NCBI RefSeq assembly: GCF_002288925.2
Contig: NW_022098030.1
Coordinates: forward strand, 9,457,859 to 9,521,858
DNA: 64,000 nt
Source of the DNA: Delphinapterus leucas
Lineage: Eukaryota; Chordata; Mammalia; Artiodactyla; Monodontidae
Reading direction: 5' to 3'
The notes beneath the pieces are model-generated. The model saw only the letters and a program-made list of their open reading frames with translations, had not been told where the DNA came from and ran no database searches. Below, one piece after another: positions 25,967-37,460 of this stretch; position 1 is the stretch's first letter; the number at the start of each line of letters is the position of its first letter. Made by a program: the position numbers and the translations under genes.

Positions 25967-26304
25967 GGACTTCCCTGGTGGCGCAGTGGTTAAGAATCCA
26001 CCTGCCAATGCAGGGGACATGGGTTCGATCCCCAGTCCGGGAAGATTACACATGCTGTGGAGCAACTAAGCCTGTGCGCCACAACTACTGAGCCTGTGCT
26101 CTAGAGCCCGCGTGCCACAACTACTGAAGCCTGTGCGCCTAGAGCCCATGCTCCGCAACAAGAGAAGCCACCGCAATGAGAAACCCACGCACCACAACGA
26201 AGAGTAGCCCCCGCTCGCTGCAACTAGAGAAACCCCGCGTGCAGCAACGAAGACCCAACACAGCCAAAAAATAAATAAATAAAATAAAAATTAAAAAAAA
26301 AATG
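25967..26304 (+). mobile_element. CHR SINE, long subtype, with 34-bp duplication
   Basis: Full long-subtype body ending cacagccaaaaaataaataa and an A/T tail. The flanks at 25933-25966 and 26305-26338 (ctaaaggaactgcaaaacca onward) are identical over 34 bp except for one T/C difference. Confidence 0.95.
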
Positions 26305-26344
26305 CTAAAGGAACTGCAAAACCAACGGCTTTTCTTGGAACCAT

Positions 26345-27190
26345 CAGTGAATTGAGGTCACTGGGCAAACCATCACCAGGAAATCTGGAGAGACTGGAAA
26401 ATCCAGTCATGCAGAGATGAGATTACCTGGAGCAGAAACTGATAGGAACAAGTAACTGGCGATTTTGAGAGGAGTTGCTGGAAGCTGAGTTGTGGAAGAG
26501 CTTCAGTAAGAGGGAGAAACTCCTGGAGGCCACAGTCTTAGGGGCTTCTACTCTTTTGTGGGTTTTACCTCCAAGGACCCCCATTCTCACATTGAAGAGC
26601 CAAGAAACAGGCCTTCCTGGCTCTACAAGAGGAGGAGAAATATAAATTTTATGAAATAAGCCCTGATCCCCCTCCATAACAAAGGTCTACTCTCCAGGGG
26701 GGTGGCCTTACCCAGAGCTGCGGGGGACAGTCATCCCTATCACTCCTATCCCCTCTGGCCTTCCTGTCCCAATTAGGAGACACAGAGAAAGCTAAGAAAC
26801 TTTCATAAAGGTTACAGCCCAGAGGCACCAGGATTTAATTACCAAATAAGAGGACACTTCCCTTCTCCTACATTTAACCAACACACAGGGCTCCATTATA
26901 AAAATGGTGAATTTACAGTGGAAAGAGATGCAAAATACAGACTCTGAGTTCTTGGGGAAGCCCAAAGACAACAGGGGAGACAAGAACAAGGACACCAGGG
27001 AAATACAATGCCTCTGGCACCTATAGCTACAGCAAACATTAAACCCACGCCCAACTCAGAGCCAGATTAACATTAAAACTCACATTAAGCCTGTTTACCT
27101 AAGTTCCTATAACCTGATACATCATGTCCGACTTTCACAAAAGCATGCTAAAAGGCAAGAAAATAGAAGCAAGGAGATTACTTAAGAGGT
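26345..27190 (+). mobile_element. probable old L1 5' region inserted in L2
   Basis: The stretch atcatgtccgactttcacaa, aaagcatgctaaaaggcaag resembles the L1M 5'-UTR/ORF1 junction. The upstream aagagccaagaaacaggcc and later cacattaaacc-type parts fit loosely. L2 sequence resumes at about 27195, so this looks like an insertion. The assignment is tentative. Confidence 0.45.
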
Positions 27191-27194
27191 TTTT

Positions 27195-27475
27195 AGTAAT
27201 AATCTGATGAAAGATGATGGTGACTTTGGCCATGATGTTAGCAGTGGAGGTGGTAAAATGCGGTCAAGTTCTGGATGTACTTTTGAAGAGAGAGCAGAAA
27301 GGATTTGCTGATGAAATGGAGGTAGGGTGCAAAAGAAAAAGAGGAGGCATGGAAGACTCCTAAGTATTGGTCAGAGCTTTTGAGAAAATGGAGCTGCCAC
27401 CAACTGAGACGGCAAATGCTGTAAGTAAAGCAGCTGGCTGGGGCGCAGGTTGGGGAGGGGGCGTTATTCAGGAAT
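27195..27475 (-). mobile_element. L2 LINE relic, right part
   Basis: L2 continues with atgatggtgactttggccat, tagcagtggaggtggtaaaa, aggatttgctgatgaaatgg and ggagctgccaccaactgaga. The order is continuous with the part at 25205-25932. Confidence 0.75.
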
Positions 27476-27637
27476 TCAATTTCTGATGTCTCAAAAAATT
27501 TATACTATTGGTCAGCTGTGTACTCATTTAACTAATAAAATTTGGAGTACCTAAATACTATAGCACTTCTTAAGTACTAAGAAGGAGACATGGAAATATA
27601 ACAGAAACCAAAGACATGCTTAATAATTGTTTTACTG

Positions 27638-27895
27638 GGGACTTCCCTGGTGGTGCAGTGGTTCAGAGTCCACCTGCCAATGCAGGGCACATGGGTTTGA
27701 GCCCTGGTCCGGGAAGATCCCACATGCTGTGGAGCGGCTAAGCCCATGTGCCTAGAGCCCGTGCTCTGCAACAAGAGAGGCCACTGCAACGAGAAACCCG
27801 CAGCCAAGAGTGGCCCCTGCTCACTGCAACTAGAGAAAGCCCGCAAAGACCCAACGCAGCCAAAAATAAATCAATAAAATAAATAAATTAAAAAA
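27638..27895 (+). mobile_element. CHR SINE, long subtype with internal deletions
   Basis: The head is cttccctggtggtgcagtgg and the end ccaacgcagccaaaaataaa. The middle ccacaactac part is shorter than in the other long copies. The perfect duplication aattgttttactg flanks it (27625-27637 and 27896-27908). Confidence 0.93.
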
Positions 27896-28149
27896 AATTG
27901 TTTTACTGAGTGAATGGATGAATGAAGAAATGATCAGTCATCTTAACCATGTCACCAAAATAACTTCAGCAAAATCGGAATCACAAGTGTCAGCAGTACA
28001 GTAGCTAATGCTGGAAAATATCTAGGAGTTTACGAAATGCTTTTGCTTATTCTGGGACAGAGACTGCTAATCACACTGGCATCTCAGTATCTGCCCTCCC
28101 TTTCTTCAAGAGTAATAAAATTTGGCTGGGTGCTTAGCTTCCCAAAATA

Positions 28150-28535
28150 AAGATAACATTTCTCAGCGTTCCTTGTAGCTAGGTGTGGCCAACAGTCTGG
28201 GAGCAAGCATGGTGTGGCAATTTCTGTGATATGCTCTTAAAGAGAATGGGAACACCCACCATTTGTCCTTTCTCTCCCTCTTCCTGTTAGCTGAAGTGCT
28301 GATGTGATGCTGAGGCATCTTGGACCACTTGGACAGGGTGACACTACTGAGATGGCAAGGGAACAAAAGCAAAGGAGCACGGATCCAGAAAACCCATGGC
28401 GCCATCTTATCAGCGCTGGACTGCACAGGCTTAGATTGTTACATGAAAGAATAAAGTTTCTATCTTATTTAAGCCACTGTTATCTTGGCTCTTTGTTACA
28501 GTGGCTTAACCTGAAACTTAACCAATACATTTAAC
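28150..28535 (+). mobile_element. old interspersed repeat, family not named
   Basis: The segment contains cagcgttccttgtagctagg, tgaggcatcttggaccactt and the tail aataaagtttctatcttatt followed by taagccactgttatcttgg. I recognise this tail from dispersed mammalian repeats (LTR- or DNA-transposon-like) but cannot assign the family. Confidence 0.5.
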
Positions 28536-30056
28536 AAATCCTTAGAACAACCCTGTGATGAAATTAATATGCTGGGGTTTTCTTTTAATTCCTTACTGTG
28601 TATCTCTTTCAAACAGCAGGAAAATAAACTAGCAACATAGCTTTGTTTTATATATTTACATGTACCAGTGAAGAAAAACTAGCTCAAAAGCATTCTGTTG
28701 AGAACTGATTGCAACAATTTTTACAGCATGACTGGGGTTCAGGCATTCAATAAGCCGTGCAGCACTCACTACCTAAAAAGCCACATGGTAAAAATTTTTC
28801 CAAGAGAATTGAGAAATTCTATGCTCTGTATTAGCTCAAGTTTAATGTTTCTACTCCCATTAAAATCTCTGCAATCTATTAAGCATTATAAGTACCAACA
28901 ATTAGTCCCTTGGGTGAAAGAAATGAGCAGTGGTTCACTGAACTCTTGACTTAATTGGTAATCGATAGGGATGTCAGAGTTGTTTCTGGGGCATCTAGCT
29001 CTTTGGATATATATATATCCTGATACATATCAGCAGGCCATTCCATTCATTAGCAACAGTTTCACACATTCAGTATTTGAATAACTGGTACAGAAATGTG
29101 TTGGAAAAAGCCCAGTTCAAATGCTATGCAAGCAACCATAATTTGAAGGATAAAACACTAAAAAGTGCCTTATGAAGAACAAGACTCTTTGGCACTATTT
29201 ACTATGATATATTTCTACACTTAAAATGTACACTTCTTTTCATTCAACTGCTCTCTAGCTTCTCTCATCATTCATTGCCTAAACCAGAGAGATCACTGAA
29301 TTAACAGCTTTTGACTATTCATTTATGCTTTAAAGGCTACTTTCTACTTAAGCAATAGATTCTGAGATTTACTAAAATAATTTTTTAAATCAAAAGCAGT
29401 AATGAAAAATATGCTCCATCTTCTCCTTGTATAGTGAAAAGTTTATTTCCTTAAGTGACTTAAGGACGTTCAAATAAGAATATGAGAACTGCTTGGCAAT
29501 ATCCAGATTATTTAGTCTCTGCAAAGCTAAGGGTGACTCACACTTGCACGCACACACACTGATGCCTATAGACACCATGTCAAGGTTCAGAGGTGGCCTT
29601 ACCTCCAAATCTTTTAAAGGTATCAGTGTAAGCCTCGTGGTATTTCCTCAGGCAGGGCTTGGAAAACAGAAGAGCTGAACTATACTTATGTGGGATAACC
29701 TGACTTTCATTGCATGATGAAAAGAGATGATGTCCGTGCCAGTATTTTAGAATGTGGAAACCAAGCCTTTTTCTAAATTCTTACGATAGTCAGTATTTTT
29801 ACACAATAGGAGCTCTAATTCCTCTGGACAAGTATAGTCAGAAACATAGGAAAACACTTCCCTATTCCAAATATGGAATGCTGGATGTTTCTAAAATAAT
29901 GGTACTGCTCCCTCGCTTAAAAAAAAACAAAAAGTATAAGTATTGAGTAAAAGAACCTCTTCTTCCTTAATACTGTGTGTTTTAAGGCAAGAAGCAAAGA
30001 TATAAAAAGGCAGAAAAAGTAAACCGTGCAGGCAAAAGCATAAAATAAAATATTAC

Positions 30057-30885
30057 CTTTAGCTGGGTTTACTTTTATTCCTGACCTATACAGCATTTCC
30101 TCATTCTGCCAGTCTCCGTTCCTGATCGCCGTCTTGAGTCCATAGAAAACAATTAACGTAGCTGTAGCATAAAAAATCAAGCTCTTGAGAAAACGCTTTT
30201 GGACTTTGACATAAAGGGCTCTCGCACCCACTGTAATGAGGAGGCAGAAGCCCATACTAGGAATATACAGTACTCGCTCTGCAATTACAAAGCCAACATA
30301 GAAAAACAGGTTCGTGGCAGGAACGAAGGGTATTATTAACAAAGATAAAGACAAAACAACAATGTTCTCTGTAGAAGGAAGCCGTGTTCTCTGTGACACA
30401 TTATTTTTAATGCCATTTTCTACTTTGGATGGAAAGCTGGGCTTAATCTCTGAGTTCCGGTACTCCACCTCTGAATGGCAGCTATGTCCATTTGCATTCT
30501 GCTTGCCATTTGTTACAAATTTCCCGTTGCATTCTCTTTCTACGCTTGGGCTCTTCAAACCATAGTAGGCAAGGAGGAGGAGTCCAGTATAGAAGGCCAC
30601 AGTGTGTAGGTTTCTCCAATCACAAATTGTTTTGAGCAGAGGAACGGCATCCATTGACCAATCAAAACTGAGGGTATCTGGGCAGAGCAACAGCCAAAGG
30701 TTCTTGGTTGGCAAGTAGAAGAAGGTGAGTGTGCGAGCCAGGAGGCTATCTGAATCAGCAGCTGGGTTGTCAGAGTTGGAAAAGCTTGGTGGTTTGTTTC
30801 CCATCCAGTATAAACGGGCACCCAAAAGGGAAGTTCCCCAGAAAGTTAACAAACTAATGCTGAGAAAAAGAGACAAGTTCTTCCT
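30057..30885 (-). CDS. TMTC2: TMTC2 large internal exon (membrane domain), 276 codons plus 1 nt
   Basis: TMTC2 is an ER multi-pass membrane protein of the TMTC family, which is linked to O-mannosylation of cadherins and protocadherins and to ER calcium handling (family knowledge). The exon starts after the acceptor tctcttttggtttcag and ends at AAAG|gtaata, so it enters in phase 0 and leaves in phase 1. Encoded residues run from RKNLSLFLS to KVNPAK. Hydrophobic segments lie near exon residues 4-23, 51-68, 94-110, 174-201, 206-226 and 234-250. A hydrophilic loop (about 111-172) carries the NGKQNANG stretch. The NPAADSDSLL...SFDWSMDAVP part is the TMTC-specific DUF1736-like region, and the AERVLYIPSMG motif is diagnostic of the family. 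The sequence matches TMTC2 as I recall it far better than TMTC1, 3 or 4. In human numbering (from memory) it would cover about residues 219-494. The open frame runs on into both introns, but that extra sequence lacks family similarity. It is probably the third exon; this is inferred, since upstream exons are not in the window. Confidence 0.95.
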
Positions 30886-31099
30886 CTGAAACCAAAAGAG
30901 AGGGGGAAAAAAATTAAGGTCATCATCAAGACAACATAGGAATACAACACTTAGAGATGAAAAATACTTTAAATGGACAACTAAAATCACAGCATTAGGT
31001 TTCAAATACGTGACTTCCTTTCCATCTCCTTTAAACATGCTTACAGATATTGTAAGCTTAAAAAAAATGGACTATGGAGTTCTACTCTGCATATAACTT

Positions 31100-31295
31100 T
31101 TGATGAGTATCTTTTCTTCTTGTTCCTCTCTAAATACCAATAACCAAAACTTCAATTTCTTGACCTCTATAAAACGGGTTGAATACACTTCCCTCTCGAA
31201 ACTGGTGTCAGGTCAAAATAAGACTACAAAGTGGAAGTACTTAGCACTGTATATGGGATATAGTAGACATCTAATAAATGTCTTCTTTCATTTTA
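31100..31295 (+). mobile_element. MIR relic
   Basis: Forward MIR: tcaatttcttgacctctata, aaacgggttgaatac, and the tail gtagacatctaataaatgtc. It lies about 215 bp upstream of the large TMTC2 exon. Confidence 0.65.
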
Positions 31296-32282
31296 TAGTT
31301 TAGATTCTGGGGAAAACAAAGAGCAGACATGCCAAAAAATATGGAGTATGACAGGATTCTGCATGCCTCAATCGCATTTAGCTACAGGCTTTTCAAAAGC
31401 TCACTTTATGCCGCCTTGCTTTTACAAAAGACCTAAATTAGTACCTATTTTCATTAACAACAACAAACATGCAAAGAGGATTTTCACTTTTACAAAAAAG
31501 GTGAAAAGTGAAAATAGGTTCAGCATTTGTTTTTGCAGGGAGCCATCTACAGAGGCAGTGCGTACCCCAGTGAGCGGCACCACCAAGCTCCTTCCCCAGG
31601 AGCTATACTCAGCATCAAACTGCCATTGCTTTAAACTGTTTCTGTGAGCATTTGCACTTTATCTTGATTTATCTGGTACATCCAGTTAGCAAGATGTGCC
31701 CTCAGGTAATAGCTTATTTGCTTTAAGCCATTTCGGCTTGCAAAAGGTTTCACAGGAACAATCTACTTTCGGATAGTAAAAACCATGGTATGTCTATGCC
31801 AGTCCCCATTTAATTGTCTTGAATCTCCTTGCAGAATTTATAAACTGGGTTTTCATCTGCTACCCTGTGCTCTCAGTGACATCAGTGACAATAAACATCT
31901 AATAAGACTCCTCGTGAATCCTAAAATTTTCATGTCGATAACTTTTTAAAAATAAAATGACTTTAATAATGGACTTATTTCAAGAGAAAGACAGCAAATT
32001 GTGAGAGGAAGGCCAAAGGGCATCCCTGTTAATGAGAAATTTCTGGCAAACTCTTTCAACCTGAATAAGAATTTAGTGACCTCAAATAATTTAAGTCCTG
32101 AAGAAGCAGTGGGGAAGGGGGAAGGATGGACACCATATCCCAACTTTAATGATCCACTGCTAATGTGATCTCTTACTGCACACATTCTGGCACTATGTAA
32201 AACTATCTTCCTCAAAGACATTCAGAAATGTGCTTGGAACCATGCAAAGAATATGCCAAATATTTAGTTTAAAAAACAATCT

Positions 32283-33520
32283 ATAAAAGGCAACAAAAGC
32301 AAAAATAAACAAGTGGGACTACATCAAACCAAAAAGCTTCTGCACAGCAAAGGAAACCATCAAACAAAATAAAAAGGCCACCTACCGAATGGAAGATAAT
32401 ACTTGCAGGTCATGTGTCTGGTAAGGGGTTAATATACAAAATATATAAAGAACTCATACAACTTAATAGAAAAAAACAACAATCTGTTTAAAAAATGGAC
32501 AGCGGATTTGAACAGACATTTTCCCAGGGAAGATATACAGATGACCAATAGGTATAGGAAAAGGTGCGCAACATCGCTAATCTTCAGGGAAATGCAAATC
32601 AAAACCACAATGAGGTATCATCTCACACCTGTTAGAATGGCTATCGTCAACAAGACAAGAAATAGCAAGTGTTGGCAAGGAAGTGACGAAAAAGGAACAC
32701 TTTTGCACTATTGGTGGGAATGTAAAGTGGTGCAGCCACTATGGAAAACATTTTTGAGGCTCTTCAAAGAATTAAAAATAGAACTACCATATGATTCAGT
32801 AATTCCATTTCTGGGTATTTATCCAAAGAAAACTAAATCACTATCTTGAAAAGATACCTGCACACCCATGATCACTGTTCACTGCAGCGTTATTTACAAC
32901 AGCCAAGACATAGAAGCAACCCAAACGTCCATCAGTGGATGAATGGATGAAGAAAATGTGGGACATATATACAATGGAATATTACTCAGCCATAAAAAAG
33001 AAAAGCCTGCCAATTGCAACAACACAGATAGACCCTGAAGGCATTACGCTAAGTGAAATAAATCAGACAGAGAAGGGCAAATACTGTATGATCTCACTTA
33101 TAGGTGGAATATTAAAAAAAAAAAAGCAAAACACTGAGCTCATAGATTAAAGAAAACAGATTGGTGGTTGCCAGAGGCAGGGGTTGGGGGGATGGGCAAA
33201 ATGGTTGAAGGGATAAAGGTGGTCAAAAGGTAAAAACGTCCAGTTATAAGATAAATAAGTCGTGGGGATGTAATGTATAGCACGGTGACTATAGTTAACA
33301 ACACTGTATTGCAAATTTGAAAGTTGCTAAGAGAATAGACCTTAAATGTTGTTGTCACAAGACAAAAAACAGAAATGTTTGTGTCTGTGGCGATGGATGT
33401 TAACTAAACTTACTGTGGTATTCATTTTGCAATATATACATGTATCAAATCATCATGTAGTATCCCTAAAACTAATACAATGTTAAATGTCAATTATACC
33501 CACCCAGAAAAGAAAAAAAC
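32283..33520 (+). mobile_element. 5'-truncated L1, ORF2 C-terminus plus 3' UTR
   Basis: Starts in late ORF2 (aagtgggactacatcaaacc). Recognisable peptides in broken frames include [18 protein letters not shown] and MWDIYTMEYYSAIKKK, the C-terminal zinc-knuckle region and tail. It ends with a 3' UTR (ggttgggggg, tgtcaattatacccacc). Stops split the frame at several points. The strand is opposite to TMTC2. Confidence 0.88.
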
Positions 33521-33802
33521 CTTAGTCCACAAAACAATATATTTTGAGCATATACAAGTTCTATTAAAACAGTGTCTGCATTAAACTGTCACTGGCCTCT
33601 CCTCCTCTGACTCTCCCTTGTTCACCCCAACTCTAATTGCTGGAAGCCACAGAACTCATCATGGATCATCTGCTCCATCTCTACTCTGAACTGAATAATC
33701 TCAGCAAGGATCATGATTTTAAAATTTATTAGTAAATACTAATGACACCACCTTAACTTTCCTTCATCTCCATGGTCATTTATCCAATTGCCTGTTGGGC
33801 AC

Positions 33803-33884
33803 ACTCATAGCCACCTTAGGTACCTCAGACTCAGGATGCCCAAACTCATAGCCACCTTAGGTACCTCAGACTCAGAATGCCCAA
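33803..33884. repeat. 41-bp tandem duplication
   Basis: The unit actcatagccaccttaggta, continuing cctcagactcaggatgccca, occurs twice back to back (33803-33843 and 33844-33884) with a single g/a difference late in the unit. Confidence 0.9.
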
Positions 33885-34674
33885 AACAGAAATTGTTCGT
33901 TAATATCGTATCACAGTAACACTAAATTCACAGAATTAACTGCCTCAGTGTTTTAAAAACATCTGTGGCAGACTTCTGCTCAAAATTAATTCACGTAATG
34001 TTATATGGAATTTTTAATGGTTGGGGGAGTAATATGTTCATTCATCACCAAACTTTCAATTTCAGGTCTGCCCTATCAAAATGCAATGTTTGAAGACTCA
34101 TTTTCATCTAAGAATAACTTTTGCAAACTATTCTTTTGCTCCCCTGAAATTCTACCTAGCAAAAGTCCTAAAATTTCTTGATTTTAGGGAAAAAAACGCA
34201 TAAAACCGTATGTTAAAAGTTGTAATAACTTGTTGGATCAATCACGAAACTGAGTATTCTTAGATTATGCAAGAGAAACACATCATTTGTCAAAGACAAA
34301 TCAGGCCAGGTATCAAGGTATCATAAAGGAGACAGATCTTGGAAAACAATTCAACTTTGTATTTGTACCAAAAGTCCATTTTGTAACTAAGTATTAACCA
34401 AGTGTTCTAAGTGTAATTAGGGCCATTCTATTACAGAATCTTCTGGTGGGGGTAAGCAGAGAGGATGAGCAGAAGGAAGAAGGCGTTAAAAAAACCAAGC
34501 TGTAATCAGGCAAGAAAAGCAAGGGAGTAAGAGAACCTTGGGGAAGGAAATCAATCAGGTTTCTTTGCTGGCGTGAAACTCCAGAAGAAGTTAGCCTTAA
34601 TAATTACATAATTCTATCTGATTCCTAAATATAGAAATGTCTTAAGACAAACCTACCTTATCCATTAATTTTTA

Positions 34675-34882
34675 TTTTTGTATTTTTTTTGCGGTTCGTG
34701 GGCCTCTCACTGCCGCGGCCTCTCCCACGGTGGAGCACAGGCTCCGGACGCGCAGGCTCAGCAGCCATGGCTCACGGGCCCAGCCGCTCCGCGGCATGTG
34801 GGATCCTCCCGGACCGGGGCACGAACCTGTGTCCTCTGCGTTGGCAGGCGGACTCTCAACCACTGCGCCACCAGGGAAGCCG
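34675..34882 (-). mobile_element. CHR SINE, short GC-rich subtype, reverse
   Basis: The minus-strand copy has a short tail and a changed end (gaaccgcaaaaaaaatac). The perfect 16-bp duplication tatccattaattttta flanks it (34659-34674 and 34883-34898). Confidence 0.95.
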
Positions 34883-35904
34883 TATCCATTAATTTTTAAT
34901 AAAAGCATCATTAAATTTTAATAAATTTCTATCAAAATAAAACAAGATTTAAGATATGATAAAATGATTCTAGTTTAATAATGCTGGAAGAATATTTAAA
35001 TATACTAAACTACAAAACAAAAATGTGAGTAATGAAAACTATTCAACGACAAATACTATATAAGAAGGCTAAGTGCTGAGAAAATGAGAAAAATGAAAAA
35101 GCATAAAAATAAAATACTAGCATGAAGTACTTTACATTTTAAAACATTTTCACATATAGTCTCTGATTTAAACAACTGACATAATAACTAAGATCAAGAG
35201 ACATAAAGGTTGTGAAGTGAGATGCTCCATACACTCATTCTGCCATAATGGTGAAGCCTACAAGGGCTAAATAAATTATACTATTAAAGGAAAACTGAGC
35301 TAACAGGTAAAAGAAAATTGATGTTTAAATGTTTAAAGTAGAAGAGTTTCTAAAGCCTTGTGATAGGCTGATACTTTAAAAAAGTGGTAGCCAAAATTTG
35401 AAATTGCAACTTTCAAGTCTCTTTAATGCCTTCTCACAGAATTTTGTTTAAAATTATCACCTATAAAAATGGGATTCTGATAAAAACAAATCTCTCTTCT
35501 AACCTCACATTCACTATTCCTGTGGAGATGGCCTTAAAAGGTGAAAAAAAAAGCATGAAAAGATTTTATTTATTAATTTTAATCCTTACGTTCTGATTTA
35601 TGGATTAAATCAAATTAACAATTTTTTATTGAGCTACAACTAGGAGCCAAGTGACCATACAATTAGCCTAGCATTTCTGCATTGTTTTGTTCTTGGCTTG
35701 GTGCGTCAAATAGATTCAACACAGTTATTTCAAAGATAAGGCATGAGAGTTCTGATGAACTGCCACCATAGACTTGAAAGTCAAAACTAGTAAAAACCAC
35801 ATATAGAAGATGAATTCCAAAGGCTGGGAAATTTAAACATGATCTAAGTATAACCTTTGATTGGGAGCATTAGAAAATGATTGAAATTTAATAGCAAAAG
35901 CATA

Positions 35905-36060
35905 ATCAGTTCATTCAACACATCATGAAGGCTGCTTTATGTGGCAGACACTCTTCTTCTATGTGCTGGATATACACCTGTAAGAAGAAATGAGAGCCCA
36001 TGTGCTCTTGGAGCTTTGCGTATTCTACTCTGCCTAGAAAAATACTTTGAAAGGAGAAAA
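35905..36060 (-). mobile_element. L2 3'-end relic
   Basis: Reverse L2 tail: gttcattcaacacatcatga, atgtggcagacactcttctt, gctggatatacacctg, ctcttggagctttgcgtatt. Confidence 0.55.
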
Positions 36061-36574
36061 ATCTTAGTGTTTTCAATGATAGTTTTCAAACCTAAAGGAC
36101 CATCAATATCAATTGTGAGCTTTTAAAAATACTGATACCCTAGTCTGACTAAAATCTCCATAGGAGATTGTAATATAGGCAAGGCTGAGAATCATCACAT
36201 ATTTGCACAAGTCTAATTCTTATTACTACCACTAAAAATACTATTGGACTCTGGCTTTCATTTCACAGTCTAAGGCATATTTTCCTCATTCTAAATGAAG
36301 AAACCATAATGAAACATAAATAATGCTTTCTTTCAGTCTCTGGGACAAATTGAACTCAGCATAATAAATGAAAGTCAGGCTATAAAGGAATTGAGGTCTT
36401 TGGAATAAGTAGAATTCAGGGTTGAAACATTCAAGTCTTGTTGCAACATTCAGAAGACAGAGGGTTTGTTCTCAGAAAAAAAAAAAAGTGAGACTTCTAA
36501 GTATGAACCACAAAAAGCAAATAATCCAAGAGTAAATACAGATGTGAAACTACAGACAGGAAATTCAGAGAAAA

Positions 36575-37460
36575 GACAACAATAAACATTTGAAAAGATG
36601 CTCAATCTCATTAATAAAATGAAAGCTGAAGTGAAAAGAATATATTTCAAATGAACCTAAGTGAAAAAACAAAAAAAAAGAATTGGATATTAAAGTCCCT
36701 GAAATTGTGTTGAAATGACAGCTATCGCACATTGTGAAAAACATAAATTGTACAATTTGGGTGGAAAATTTGGAAGTGTTTAGGAAAATTAATAATTTGT
36801 ATTCCCTATCATTTGGTAATCTGGATTTAGTTACTCTCTAACAAAACCTCTTAGATCTAAATACAATGTCATCTAATGCAGCACTATTTATAAAAGCAAA
36901 AATAAGGAAATAGCTAAAAATTTCAATAGAGCAATATGAAAATAAATTATGGTATGACCATATAATCTAATCTATAAGGTAATTAAAAGGAAGACCAGGG
37001 TTTCCCTGGTGGCGCAGTGGTTGAGAGTCCGCCTGCCGACGCAGGGGACACAGGTTCGTGCCCCCGTCCGGGAAGATCCCACATGCCACGGAGCGGCTGG
37101 GCCCGTGAGCCATGGCCGCTGAGCCTGCGCTTCCGGAGCCTGTGCTCCGCAACGGGAGAGGCCACAACAGTGAGAGGCCCGCGTAGAGCAAAAAAAAAAA
37201 AAAGGAAGACCATATATATAAACTATATATAATATATATAAAGAGATACAAATATTTATATATATGCATACATATATATCAACATGAAAAATGCTATATA
37301 GCAATTAAGACAAACCAAATCATTTTAAAGTAACATGACTAGTGAATAATCATTGTGTAAAATATTCGTATCATAAAACCATATTGGCTATTCAGGAAAA
37401 AATACCATCTATTTTTCACAAATGCATACATATATATGTAAAGGTTTTTTCTTAGCTTGT
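36575..37460 (+). mobile_element. old L1 ORF2 3' relic, split by a SINE
   Basis: Late ORF2-type sequence: catttgaaaagatgctcaat, tctaatgcagcactatttat, aaaaataaggaaatagc, aataaattatggtatgacca. It continues after the SINE at 36998-37199 with caattaagacaaac and the AT-rich 3' part. Highly degraded. Confidence 0.6.
36998..37199 (+). mobile_element. CHR SINE, short GC-rich subtype
   Basis: Short copy whose A tail is only about 14 nt. The duplication aaaaggaagacca flanks it (36985-36997 and 37200-37212). It sits inside an older L1 relic. Confidence 0.95.

Larger units (their letters stand above)
7026..30056 (-). other. TMTC2: TMTC2 intron between membrane exon and TPR exon
   Basis: The intron is 23,031 bp, starts gtaata and ends ttggcag (minus strand). 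The flanking exons join without gap in the protein, so no exon is expected inside. It holds MIR, L2 and L1M relics, seven CHR SINEs, a short 5'-truncated L1 and a retroposed chimeric insertion. Stretches with nothing I can name include about 9060-10390, 11430-12480, 15000-16750, 18000-19480, 19730-21420, 22160-23860 and 28540-30050. Confidence 0.9.

Noticed and set aside
29917..31038. Single 373-residue open frame read as one complete gene
   Set aside because: Only 30057-30885 has TMTC2 similarity. Consensus splice sites bound it, and the extra residues at both ends are intron read-through.
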